NCBI GenBank assembly: GCA_963971225.1
Contig: OZ020269.1
Span: 103,464,067-103,528,066, forward strand
Reading direction: 5' to 3'
Origin: Melieria omissa
Taxonomy: Eukaryota > Arthropoda > Insecta > Diptera > Ulidiidae
DNA length: 64,000 bases
Below the pieces are notes generated by a model. The model did no database searches. It was not told the origin of the DNA and worked only from the letters and a program-made list of their open reading frames with translations. The stretch's first letter is position 1, and every line of letters begins with the position of its first letter. The translations under genes and the position numbers were made by a program. Below are positions 13,550-24,654 of this stretch, piece after piece.

Positions 13550-15165
13550 ATTAAATAACATAAAATAAAATAAAATAAAATAAAATAAAATAAAATAAAA
13601 TAAAATAAAATAAAATAAAATAAAATAAAATAAAAAAATTTAATTAAATTAAAAGAAAATAAATATAATAAAATAAAATAAAATAAAATAAAATAAAATA
13701 AAATAAAATGAAATAAAATAAAATAAAATAAAATAAAATAAAATAAAATAAAATAAAATAAAATAAAATAAAATAAAATAAAATAAAATAAAATAAAATA
13801 AAATAAAATAAAATAAAAAAAAATGAAATAAAATAAATAACATAAAACAAAATAAAATGAAATAAAATATAGAGTCCGACCGATACCAAATTTTTTGGCC
13901 GATGCCGATGCCGATTAATCGGCATCGGCCAATTATCAGCCGATGCCGATTAATCGGTCAAAAGGCCGAAAATCGGCCGATGCCGATGCCGATGCCGATT
14001 CCATAGAAAAAAAAACACGAATGAATTCAATCAAAAACACAGCTTATTTTATAAAACAAAAAAAGGAACTATTACATATATAATACATTTCATCACATTT
14101 ATCACAAATTAACAAACGAAAACGAGAAAATAAACAACTAAAAACTAAATAAAATTACAAGAAAATTCAGAATTCAAAATTAATATCTCATGAAAATTGC
14201 TCATTCTATTTGGCACAAGCAATTAACAAAAGACCCAATAGCCAATATAGCTGAACAAGGTGTTGATGTAGCAAAAATAGATTAAAAATATCTGAAAAAT
14301 ATTGTCCCCTTAAGTATTTGTCATAAAATCCAAACAAATCTAAGGAGAAACCCCCTAATCAGGCAACACTGGTTTGTAACGTATAATAAAAATGTAATAA
14401 ATATACAAAGCGAGATATGAAAAAGGAAGACAGTGCGATTCAGCTGCAAATAAAATCGTATTAAAAAATCGAAAATCGTAAAATCGACCAAAAAACCGAT
14501 GTGGCATCGGCCAAAAAAAGCCGATGTGGCATCGGCCAAAAAAGGCCGAAGCCGATGCCGATGCCGATTCTTTTTTTTTTTGGCCGATGCCGATACTAGC
14601 CGATGCCGATACCAATTTTATTGGCCGATACTAGCCGATGCCGATGCCGATGCCGATTAATCGGTCGGACTCTAATAAAATAAAATAAAAAATAAAAAAT
14701 AAAACAAAATAAAATAAAATAAAATAAAAAAATTTAATTAAATTAAAAGAAAATAAATATAATAAAATAAAATAAAATAAAATCAAAAAATTAAATTAAA
14801 TTAAAAGAAAATAAATATAAAAAAATAAAATAAAATAAAATAAAATAAAATAAAATAAAATAAAATAAAATAAAACAAAATAAAATAAAATAAAATAAAA
14901 TAAAATAAAATAAAATAAAATAAAATAAAATAAAATAAAATAAAATAAAATAAAATGAAATAACATAAAACAAAATAAAATGAAATAAAATAAAATAAAA
15001 AATAAAACAAAATAAAATAAAATAAAATAAAAAAATTTAATTAAATTAAAAGAAAATAAATATAATAAAATAAAATAAAATAAAATAAAATAAAATAAAA
15101 TTAAATAAAATAAAATAAAATAAAATAAAATAAAATAAAATAAAATAAATAATAAATAATAAATA
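13550..15165. repeat. (AAAAT)n pentanucleotide array, interrupted
   Basis: Plus-strand TAAAA repeats run from about 13550 to 15165, split by the hAT-like element at 13870-14674. A non-repeat linker containing AATTTAATTAAATTAAAAGA recurs at about 13635, 14730, 14790 and 15036, so blocks of array plus linker were themselves duplicated. Rare single-base variants (C or G in place of T or A) recur in several blocks. The minus strand (TTTTA)n has no stop in any frame, which creates long spurious open frames. Confidence 0.95.
13870..14674. mobile_element. hAT-like non-autonomous element with GCCGAT subterminal repeats
   Basis: 805 bp with inverted termini TAGAGTCCGACCGAT at both ends, flanked by the 8-mer ATAAAATA (13862-13869 and 14675-14682). 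Both ends are packed with GCCGAT/ATCGGC hexamers, including back-to-back inverted runs. An 8-bp duplication and dense subterminal hexamers fit hAT elements, where such repeats act as transposase binding sites. The duplication is weak evidence because the host is an AAAAT array. The AT-rich centre (about 14010-14460) has no recognisable transposase, so this looks like a non-autonomous derivative. Confidence 0.7.
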
Positions 15166-16802
15166 CATTGTTAAAGTTCCAACACTAGACCAATAAAATT
15201 TCCACCCAACACTGAATCAATTCACAGTATCCCTTTCTGGTCCTTTCTTGTCATTGCCAGGACTCCACTCGGAGTTTTGGTTTCACTTAATTTTTTATAT
15301 CTTCTTAAATCTCCTAACACTTATCAGACATGCACATCTATAATGTCCCAGGATCAACTATTACTCTGCCCTTCATGCAGCTTTTCCACTCGACATCGAC
15401 ACCAGTCGACCTCATTCAACTTAACAAACTACAGTAAGCGAGAAAAAAAACGCATTCATGAATATTTTGCAACTTTCAACCACAATCTCGCCGACGTCAT
15501 TCAATATTGCATGGATTGACGCATGGAAAGGCAATTTCGTACATTTCAACACGCTTTTCCTTAATGCATTGTTGTGCTTTCTGCAGCTAAAACTCAACAG
15601 CTTTTCGCCTCCTTCGCCTTGACTATGGTTACTGTTGGACGCTGGGCGCCCAACGACTGACGGCTGCTGTGTTGCTGCTATTCTACTCTTTCGCCACAAT
15701 ACGCTTCGGTCTTTTGTCTAAAATTGCATTCCATTTTTGTTTTTTGCTCCAAATCTGTTTCGCTTTCTCACCATGTTTGTTGTTGGCATTGTTAGCGCTT
15801 AGCTTTTCCTTTTCGTACGTTGCTTTGACAAAAAAAATTTAATGCTACTACTGCAGTTTGTCCTTTCAAGTGTACCGCTCTGTGTGTGTCTGTTGTTGTG
15901 TGTGTGTGGGTGGATGTCTGTCTAGCTTGACTTTGCCGTTACTCCTTTGCTCCGCGTGTGTGAAATTGCATACGCGTATTTATGTCTGAATGCCTGCTCG
16001 CATCGGAGGAATTAAATTCCCAGCTCGACATTCAGCTGCAATGCATTACCCACACGGCGCTCGCATGGGGCTGGCTGGGCGTGTAGGGAAACACACACAC
16101 ACACACCGACACACAGACAAAAGGTTTGTGCATGTGCTTGAATGAGCAACGCTTTTCCAATTTTCCAATTTGGGTTACTTGGTTTTGAGCTTCAATGACA
16201 CAGATTTCGCTTACATAAACCATTGAGCAATGATATCGTTTGGCGTTTAGTGCAGCACACGACTTAAAGTCATTGGCGCCGATATGGCATTAGGTGCGAG
16301 TTGAAATGATTTGAAGGAATTTATTGTTTCACTGGGAACAGGTTAGGGTAGGTTAAGTGAGGAGTGGCGGCTTAAAGAATAAAAAGAATAGGAATATACC
16401 TTAAAACTACACAAACTCCGGTTAGAAGAGGGAAACGATTGGGACTTCCTTATGAAACGTGACTTCCTTATGCCGTTTATATTAATGGTTGACAAATCAA
16501 ACAGGCCCAACCACAAAATAGGACCCAAGATGGATGGAGTCTCATGCCGGCCAGAGCCCTTCTTCATTCAAAAAGCCAAACCTGCGGCAGTTCTCATTGA
16601 AAGAAAAGCCCAGTTCCCGACCTCCGACGACGCACAGTGCTTCGACTCCATACAAAATTACGGCAAAAATACAAGGAGTACGTGAAATTCGCTGAAAATT
16701 TGCATTTTAAGTCATTTTGGGCTGCTGACTTAAAAATTTGTGTTTGTTTCTAAAAAAACAAAACAAAACTCAAATTGAAATTTTTCAAAACAAAATCTTT
16801 AT
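15166..16802. other. Noncoding DNA, no recognised gene
   Basis: Contains a GT-rich run near 15880-15912 and a CA run at 16091-16107. Near 16340 is a short AGGTTAGGGTAGGTT stretch like the SINE tails elsewhere in the window, but without the SINE body. No credible coding exon. Confidence 0.45.
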
Positions 16803-17190
16803 TAATCAATTATGTATTCGCCATCATGTTCGGCGATCCACTCCCAATTCATAAAAATCACGCGTTTTTTCGTTAAAAAAGAGGACAAGGTGGTTTTTAA
16901 CGTCATCCACGGTTTTAAATCTTTTTCCTTTCAAATAGTTCTCCACTGATTGGAATAAGTGGTAATCAGAAGGCGCAAAGTCTGGTGAATATGGAGGATG
17001 CGACATGATTTCCCAGTTCATCTGCTTCAGTTTGGACAGAGTCGGTTTTGCAACATGTGGTATGGCGTTGTCGTGGTGGAAGAGGACTCCTTTGCGATTG
17101 GAAAAAATCGCACGTTTTTCTTCAATTGCTTTCTTTAATTGGGCCAATTGCTGACAGCTGATTCAGCTGAATTGCTGAACGCGAAAACGT
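16803..17190 (-). pseudogene. mariner transposase C-terminal fragment
   Basis: The minus-strand frame at 16824-17147 contains FHHDNAIPHVA (second catalytic Asp), then PPYSPDFAPSDYHLF (third catalytic Asp) and the downstream NYLKGKRF region. These are hallmarks of the mariner DD34D transposase, closest to irritans-type elements. The N-terminal HTH region and first catalytic Asp are absent; upstream codons on this strand run into stops. I could not define TIRs, so the piece is truncated at both ends. It lies about 300 bp upstream of the OBP-like gene 1 TATA box. Confidence 0.85.
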
Positions 17191-17487
17191 TTCGATAGAT
17201 TCCCTAGAAACCGTATGGAAATACATTTTTTCAATTGCGTTTTTCTCCGGTCGTTAGTTTTCGACATAAGCTACTCTGTTTTATCGCCACAGATTTATAA
17301 ACCGACAAGTATTGTTTTTCATAAAAATGCACCTTCATATATCTTGAAATACTTTGTACATAATTAGTGCCCCACCCAAAATGACATTCCGCCACTGGCT
17401 TTGTAGTCGTCCCTGTTGCCTGGTGTCGGTAATTTAAATTTGAGTGTAACGAATTTTCGTTGATAGGCGGAAAGCGAAGAAAAAACG

Positions 17488-17496
17488 TATAAAAGG
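17488..17496 (+). promoter_or_regulatory. TATA box of OBP-like gene 1
   Basis: TATAAAAGG lies 98 bp upstream of the start codon. The same box, with strongly similar sequence on both sides including TCAAGTATTGAACACTTTCA just downstream, precedes OBP-like gene 2. Such conservation between paralogs supports a real core promoter. Transcription should start roughly 25-30 bp downstream, near 17515-17520 (inferred). Confidence 0.75.
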
Positions 17497-17585
17497 CCAG
17501 TGTTGCTTCAAGTATTGAACACTTTCATCGAAAGTTGCCGCCACCGACGACACTCACCTCACTACATCGCAATTCTTGCAACGCC

Positions 17586-18255
17586 ATGAAAGCAATTTTA
17601 GTTTTTGGGTTTCTGTCGCTATTTGGCGCTTCACTCGCCACGCGCAATCCGGACGATGAGGTAAGTAGTTCTGTTTTAACAAATTTATCGTAATCATGTC
17701 TCCAGAATGTTATCCCAAACTATATTTTATTAGCACATAACCGCGACACTCACCTTCAATGGTATTTTGTCTTGTGACACATTGAAATTTCGTTTAGCTA
17801 TTTTATTTTTCAATGTCACACACCTTTATACTTGAAATCTTTCCTCAGCATTCGATATTGGTAGTACTGAATTTGTATACTAAAATTTGCTCATTTTTCT
17901 TGATGCTCGATGCTGCCGAGGAAACATTTGTTCATAGGAAATGCTGATGTATTGTCTTTGTATTTGTTTTTTTCAGCTTGCAGAATGCTTTGTAAAGTTT
18001 CCGGAAAGCGAACAAAGATTCACCGAAGACGGTCCTAATGATATTGCAAAGCAGCATTTTTTGTGTATTTTTAAGGTGACTGGGTTATACGCCGACGGCA
18101 AGTTCGACGTGAACGGGCTGCTTGAGGAAGTAAAGAGCGTTATGACTCCCGAATTGCTTGTTGACTTACGGAACATAATAAACAGCACCAAGGGCAGGGA
18201 CGATGGCGAGACGGCGGTTTTAATCGTGAAAGAGTGGAGGGAGTTGCATCCATGA
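17586..18255 (+). CDS. OBP-like (PBP/GOBP family) secreted protein 1, two exons
   Basis: Exon 1 is 17586-17660, a GTAAGT donor follows, the intron is 17661-17976 ending TTTTTTTCAG, and exon 2 is 17977-18255 (TGA). The product is 117 residues. Residues 1-18 (MKAILVFGFLSLFGASLA) form a signal peptide. Exon 2 carries the OBP core: a Cys in the AEC segment, a second Cys in FLCIFK, then GLYADGKFDVNGLLEEV, the typical helix 3 region. OBPs are small helical carriers of hydrophobic ligands in sensillar lymph or other secretions. Only two Cys remain, at the usual C1 and C3; C2, C4, C5 and C6 positions hold other residues (Gly in DDGETA replaces C5). Ligand and tissue are unknown. The start is fixed by the signal peptide and the conserved promoter. 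Confidence 0.82.
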
Positions 18256-18280
18256 AGAGGATATCACTATAATAATAATA

Positions 18281-18457
18281 CACCTAATTCTGTTTTTACA
18301 CGGTTTTGATTTAACACGGTTAGAAAATTAAAAAAAATTTCAATTTTTCGTGCTAAATGTAATAAAATCGTGTAAAAAAATTAAAAATTTATTTATTTTC
18401 AAACCGTGTTAAATCAAAACCGTGTAAAAACAGACCGTGTAAAAACAGAATTAGGTG
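18281..18457. mobile_element. 177-bp MITE with TA target duplication (Tc1/mariner type)
   Basis: Near-palindromic element starting CACCTAATTCTGTTTTTACA and ending in the inverse, flanked by TA (18279-18280 and 18458-18459). The arms continue through an ACACGG...GATTTAACACGG inverted stretch; the right arm has an extra 15-bp copy of CCGTGTAAAAACAGA. It lies 25 bp after the stop codon of OBP-like gene 1. The 3' flanks of the two other OBP-like copies read straight through AATAATAATAACATAT with no insert, giving the empty site and confirming the TA duplication. Confidence 0.88.
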
Positions 18458-18459
18458 TA

Positions 18460-18930
18460 ACATATTTCAATATGCAACATATGTAAGGGAAAGGGCTGGG
18501 TTGAGAACCATAACTCAAGCGATTTCGGTAAAAAAAAATTAACATTAGTAGTTTCGAAAAAATTAAAAAAAAAATTTTTTTCCAAAGGCGAGAAAAGACG
18601 CAGCATTTTTTTTGCGGACTTAAGAGAAGAAAGTCCATCTAAACAAAGTCATAAACAGGAATTACACCAGTTCACGCCATTCGATTTAAATTGCCTTTCT
18701 TAATGTGGTTATTTTAAATTTTCGTTGGTTAAAAAACATTAATATTTGAAAATTCGTACAAAAAAAAAATTATTTATGCTAAACAAAGAAAATCGATCAG
18801 CCGTCTCGCTGCAATTAATGTAGTTTTAATATTAAAAGAAATTAGTAGCCTATCTACAACAACACATTTTCTACAATTTTTTTTATACAAGCACCTAAAT
18901 TTCATTTTTCCCCTTGATAAATTTTTGTAT
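18460..18930. other. 3' flank of OBP-like gene 1
   Basis: The first 50 bp or so match the 3' flank of the OBP pseudogene near 50360-50426 (minus). The rest is AT-rich without features. Confidence 0.45.
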
Positions 18931-19563
18931 CCGACTTTGACAAGCTACATATATCTCCTAATCTCGACAATTTTTCGACAAAGTATTTTGGATTCAGCAC
19001 GGGACCAGAAAAAAGCTTCATATATAGAAACTTCATTATATAGAAATTATAATTTTTTTCATATTTTATTTAAAATAATGAGGTATTTTAGTTTGGCTTA
19101 CACCCTTCCACTTTTCTTCCTCAACAAAGCCTTTTAATACATTTAGAGACTTTAAAACATTATTCGGTACGTTGCTCTTCATCTCCACAAAGGTTCGAAG
19201 TATATCAAAACAAACAGTTGCTGTCAAAATGTTTAGTGATGTGACTTTCTTCTTATGCTGTAGTAATTTTAAACTTTTGGGATTCCCCTAAATATGTTTT
19301 CCTTGTTGCGGTATTCAGTGTTGTTAATATGCGTGACAAAAAAACATGGAAAAATTCATTATATGGAGACAAAAAACGAATGAAAGCGGAGTTTTCAGCT
19401 AAAAAATTGATTCATTGTAGAAAAGTATTCACTATATGGAAAATCATTATAAGGAACTAAGGAAAATGCACTTAGAATAGAACAATAAAGCTGTGTCTTT
19501 GAAATTAATTCATTATACGGAGAACTTCATTATACAGAAGTTCACTATAGGGAAGTTCGACTG
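18931..19563. mobile_element. pogo/Tigger-like non-autonomous element (ends repeat-rich)
   Basis: The right end reads, on the minus strand, CAGTCGAACTTCCCTATAGT from 19563, next to TA. Inside it are diverged repeats of the type TTCATTATA(T/C)GGAG at about 19340, 19420, 19505 and 19525, and inverted counterparts near 19018-19045. CAG-starting ends with internal TTCxxTATA repeats are characteristic of pogo-type elements. The left end is not resolved; no transposase was recognised. Confidence 0.45.
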
Positions 19564-20109
19564 TAATTACCTTTAACATGATACTACTTTTGTCAAAATC
19601 CGCGATTATTTTTTTCTTATTTTTGACCACTCTCGAAGCACTATGCGACGGTTCCTTGCTACAAAATTGCCTAGAAACCAGGGATCGTAAAAATTATTAG
19701 CTAAATATAAAAATCAAAATATAAAATTTTTTTCGATTTTTACTTTGCGCGGTTTCTTTTATCAGAAAATAAAAGTTATTTGTTGTTTTATTTTTTTGAG
19801 GGAAAAACTAAACATTATGCAGTGAGTTTTATTTTTCATTTATGTACAGAATGAGAATTTATTTTTCAGTTTTATTTTTTCTTCACAAAATAAAAATTAC
19901 GGAGTGAATTTTTGGTTTTGATTTCACAATACGCCTCATTTGGTAAATTGAATTTTTCCAATTGTATTCTGAAAATTATTTTCTGAGTAATACTTTTCGC
20001 TTATGAAATACAAGTTCTCAACGCATAATTTTTATTTTTTTCCCACAACAAATAAAACTCAAGAAATAATTTTTATTTTCTGATACAAAAAATCAAAAAA
20101 TTATTGTTA
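19564..20109. other. AT-rich spacer
   Basis: Repeated stretches resembling TTTTATTTTCTGATA in both orientations (about 19690-20100) suggest an old foldback sequence, but no clear boundaries or coding sense are visible. Confidence 0.4.
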
Positions 20110-20113
20110 TTAG

Positions 20114-21545
20114 CCCTCTAGCAGTCCACATTTTTTTTCGATAAAAAAATTATAGACGGGCTAGTTTTGGATCAGAAAATTCGAAAATGAAGTAATTTTT
20201 TCTAATTGATTTAGCTTCCAGATGAGAAAAAAGGTACCCCCCTGTAGGCGGACCTGCCGGCTTAGGAGTGAAAAAAATTAAATACAATATCGTTGATTTC
20301 AATTTGGTTTATTATGAGACGACGAGTTAAGAAGTGTAAAGAGAAAAGTCATTTATTATTATCAACATTATTTTCATTTTTGGTAATAAAAGCATAACTC
20401 TAGTTTACATTTCGTGCAAATTACTTGGGTTTCCGATTTGCATCCAGGATTTTTGCACCCTTACGATCCAAAATATCGGGTAAATGGTTATATCCGTCAA
20501 AGCGTACAACCGAAGGGGGTATGTAAGTCCTCTCTGTTGGCGGTGACCAGGCATTTGAAATATTTTTGGACGGCTTACCTGATGGTTTACGTTGTCCTTG
20601 CAGTTTCTAACAAAGGACAGACGCTACTTCCCTGCAATAATGAGGAATTTCGAACATGGGCGCCCCATAAATACGTCAATGCAGTACAAAACCACTGTCA
20701 GGTGCCTTCTTCTTGGGATGGCAGTGGCGATCGAGGCCTTTTTGTTATCAAATATAGAATTTTTGAAGTTTGTTCATCAGCCTGTGGTTTTTCAGGCACA
20801 GTTGGTTGTAATGGCTGATGAGTGACTGATGGTGAAGTAGCTACTGAAGATATATTACTTAGGTTACTGATATTCAAACCTTTGTCTACCATATTTCAGA
20901 GCAAATTAACAGATGGAATGCTGTCTACCGCAATACATTGATAAATTTAATATTCAATATTTAGGCCCATCATCCCTAAAATCTCCATTTGTCTCTTCAT
21001 CAGACTCGAGGTCAGAATGAATACCTTCCATGAATCCCACAATTTCTCCATCAGATAAATTTGACAGTTTATTACTTCCTCATCGCGACATATCTAAACA
21101 AGTGAAAGGCCAATATAAGCAACAAAGATCGTAAAGTGATACGTAGCCAGTCAGGTCCGCCTGTAGGCGGGCAATGAATAAAAGGCTTTTTTGTACCCTT
21201 TCACTTTTATAACACTTTCGTTAAAAACGCTTTTGGATTAAGAACACTTTTATCTACTTACCAGTAATTTTCTGAGCTTTATCAAAAATCTTTAAATATT
21301 TTTAATTAATTTTTGAAAATCACAACATTTCACAAATTAGTTTTACATCTGTTCGGCACCAATTTTACGCTTTAAATGATCATGGTGCCGAAAATATGGC
21401 CACAACGATAAAAAAATATTCCCTGTGCATGCATTGGACAGTTTCTGAAAGCCTTCTTGGCGATTTCAAACAAAAATGGGTTTGCTTGGAATTTTAAAGC
21501 TAAAAGATTACACCTCGCCTACAGGCGGACTAGCCTGCTAGAGAG
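20114..21545 (-). mobile_element. piggyBac-like element 2, flanked by TTAG
   Basis: Inverted ends CCCTCTAGCAG (20114) and CTCTCTAGCAG (minus strand, from 21545), 10 of 11 matching. Both are flanked by the same plus-strand tetramer TTAG (20110-20113, 21546-21549) instead of the canonical TTAA. A second inverted motif, GTCCGCCTGTAGGCG or its partner, lies near 20242-20254, 21149-21163 and 21515-21530. A transposase C-terminus of piggyBac type sits inside, supporting the class. Confidence 0.7.
20370..20890 (-). pseudogene. piggyBac-family transposase C-terminal remnant
   Basis: On the minus strand a frame ending near 20440 contains VRFDGYNHLP, the usual segment before the C-terminal zinc-binding region. 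In the next frame follows a Cys-rich stretch with spacing C-x4-C, C-x2-C and a further C, ending near 20390, which matches the piggyBac C-terminal cysteine domain. A one-step frame change separates the two parts, so the gene is broken. The long plus-strand open frame over the same bases is antisense and not real. Confidence 0.65.
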
Positions 21546-21549
21546 TTAG

Positions 21550-24500
21550 GCAAGCGGAAAATAAAAATCGATACATTTTGGTTTATTGCTTTTTTTGATA
21601 ACTGCTTACAAAAACTTTCACTTTATTGCACTACCTGATATATCTGCATTGCTTCCTTCATCTTGATTTTTTTTATTAAAAATATTGCGATAATAACTAT
21701 TTATGGTCCCTGCTAGAAACTGTTTAGTCCTCCTTTGGTTTAGCTTAGACTCAGTTTCTCTGCAGAACCCACAAGAGCGTTCCAAGACCCATAGTCTAAT
21801 CGCCAAATGAAGATTGATTGTTTAATGCTTAATTTGAAGAAAGTCTGCGGTACACCAAGTGGTTCAATTACGTCCACAATTACGCACATATTTAGAACCA
21901 TTTCAGCTTTTAAATTGCCGGTGATGTCTCAGGAAGCCATTGTAATTGAACCTCTTTTCGGATATGTTTGTAGAGCTGCGTGGCACCTTGGGGACAGCTT
22001 TGAAAAGATTAAGGTATACTACAAGGTACAAGGTACTTAATGGTCGCCAGACTATCTAAATAAATTCAAATGCTAGAAAGTTCCGTAAGGAATCCGCTTA
22101 ATCGTTCAGCTGATAGTTGTTGCATTGACGTTGTTTCCGCATGAAAGACGTAGCATAGTGACAGGACAAGAGATAGAAAACACCGCAGCCGACCATGTTT
22201 TTCGGTATCAAGAAGTCAATGAAGATATCTAATGCACAACACGTGGCAAATTCTTCCACCAGGGCAGTGTCCATGCATTGTAAATACACATTTTAAACAT
22301 TAGAACTACTAATCAAAGATTTTGTGCTGCTTAAAGGTATCGTTCAGTTCATCTCCTTTGTTTTAGCGGGTCCTTAACTTGATCGTTCCACCGGAGAAAC
22401 GTTCCCTCGCTTCGTCTTGGAAATCCAACTACCGCCTCTAACATCTTTTTCTGCCAAAGCTTCATCTTCCATACCAACAAATCGACGACTTTGCTTCTAA
22501 CCCCAAAGAAATTTCTTCCTCAAAACATCGGTTTATAGAATCCTTAACTTTACTGCACAACTTTAGAATCCTGTAATGAATTTATGGAGCCACTTTACCT
22601 TCATGCGGCATTCATATCCATTCAGGAGTATTGACTCCTTATGAAAATAAAGTCATTATTGCTCGATAAAACGAAATGTCAAAAGTCGATTGTTTTTTTT
22701 TTTGCAACTCGCTGCAACTGCAATAAATTCAAGTGTGGCAACAATAAAAGTAAACTGAAAACTTAATTAAAATGCTTAAATTAAACTTCCGTTTCACGGT
22801 GTCAAAGTGTGAACAAGGCAATAATTTTTTTGTACGCGCTGATTTTATTAACTGAACAAAAACACTTCTCAATTGCCGGGAATACGCTGCAAGCGGAAAG
22901 GATGCAACAGCAACAGCAGGGAAAGCAACAACAGCGACAGCTTGGCGAACGCGAATGCGCAGCAGCTGCCGTCGATTGTAAAACACAAATGATTCAAACG
23001 CAAAAACACACACATGTAGTCTTACTTACTCATACACTCACATAGACGTATTCGGGCAGCGGATGAGCGCCCTTAATGAAATTACACACCAACGCGCCTG
23101 AGAAGTGCGTTTGTGTGAGTGTGTATTGGTGAGCATATCCTTGACATACTCACACACACACATGAACGCATAAACGTTCACCATAAGCGGAGGTGTCAAT
23201 TTAAAGCCAATTTAATTTGTGTGTGTGCTCGTAAAAACAATTTTAAAATTTTTTCAAAAAAAAAGAAGACATTCGAAAACAAAACTGGAGCACACTGCAG
23301 TGCTGCAAGTGGCTTCGGCGCATTTGCCGCGACACTGCAGTAAAATTGCAATTTTTATGTTAATGTTGTCGTTGTCATTTTCTGTTGTCGGTCTGTAACT
23401 GTTACGGCATGCTTTGTTATTGTCGTTGTTGTTTGTGTTGTGGCAGCAATAGGCTGCGCTGTCAACTGCAACAACACCAACAACAACAAACGATCCTCGT
23501 AGGGGAGAAGGAAATTGCACAGCGTTGGCATTAATTTCCTCGGCCGTATATTGCAGCTTTATTGTTGCTTGTTGCAACATTGCCGCAGTGATAAGAATAA
23601 AATGTGACAACAATAACAGCTAAGTGTTCCACTGGCGCACTGACTGGCTGGCGCAGCATGACAATTGCCTACAAACAAAATATAAATTCGCAAAAAATAA
23701 AAAAAATAAATAGAAAACCGAACAAAAAAAGTGTCAGGAGCCAAGGCGGCGCACGCAAATGCCAAATGACCCAATTCGAAAGCGAAAAGCCAATTTGCGC
23801 TGCAAGTGTGTGCGTTCGTGTGAATGTGTCAATGCGTTGGTATGTATGTGTGGGTGTTTTGTGCGGCCACACAGCGTGCCACAGTGTACGCAATACGCAG
23901 ACACACACACACACACACAAACGCACATGACTGCCTGCATGCGCATCGCTGCTGTTGCTGCAACACTATCCGGTCGGCTGCTTGCAGCAAACGACAAAAT
24001 GCTGCCAACAATGTTGTCCTGCAATGCTGTTAATCGAATTGCGCAATGCTGCTCGGTTTGTGCTTGGTGTTTTGTTGTTGTTGTCGCTGTTGTTGCCACT
24101 TTGTATTTTAAGTTGTCGTCGTTTCGGCGTGACGCTTATACATGTTTACTGTTGGTGGTTGTCGTTGTTTTTGTTGTTGTTGTTGTTGTTGTTGTGCTTG
24201 CGTCATTTATTTGTTGTCATTGCAAGCCATAGCAGTGACAGTGAACGTTCAGTTTAAGCGCATCACACGAGTTTGGCTTATTATAGCTGAAGCGTTGAAC
24301 GCAGCCAAGGACCAGCTAACTTGCAATCGAATGCACAAACCACTTAAGCCAGGACAGCTTCCAAATATTCGTTTGAAACACTTGACACACAAACACTCTA
24401 AGCGTTGGTAAAACACTCTAAAAGTTCACACAGGGAAGGATTTCCCGTTTCAGAAGGGAAATCCAGTGAACTCTTTTGGGACGAAGTTTAATTTTGAGAG

Positions 24501-24654
24501 AGAAATACTCTTGGTAGAAATTTTTCCATACTATGAAAATTGGGGCTTCAAAATTATGTTCCATACTCAGAAATTCTGGAATCATCCTTTCATCCGCAGA
24601 CATATTACAAATACAAATTTTGACTTAAAATTTGTATTTTGTTTGACTGGATTA
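21550..24654. other. Noncoding DNA with dinucleotide and CAA/TTG repeats
   Basis: GT/CA tracts near 23105-23160 and 23899-23918, CAA-rich stretches near 22905-22935 and 23470-23490, and a TTG run at about 24169-24195. Composition rises in G+C toward 22800-24300. Open frames on both strands are low-complexity translations of these repeats. This could be intron or flank of a host gene, but no exon can be proposed with support. Confidence 0.45.

Noticed and set aside
17973..18191. Minus-strand open frame opposite OBP-like exon 2
   Set aside because: Shadow frame; the plus strand carries the conserved OBP core, splice sites and promoter.
20414..20818. 134-codon plus-strand frame
   Set aside because: It is antisense to the piggyBac C-terminal cysteine region on the minus strand.
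23759..24232. 157-codon plus-strand frame with His-Thr repeats
   Set aside because: Derived from CA and TTG microsatellites; no family resemblance.
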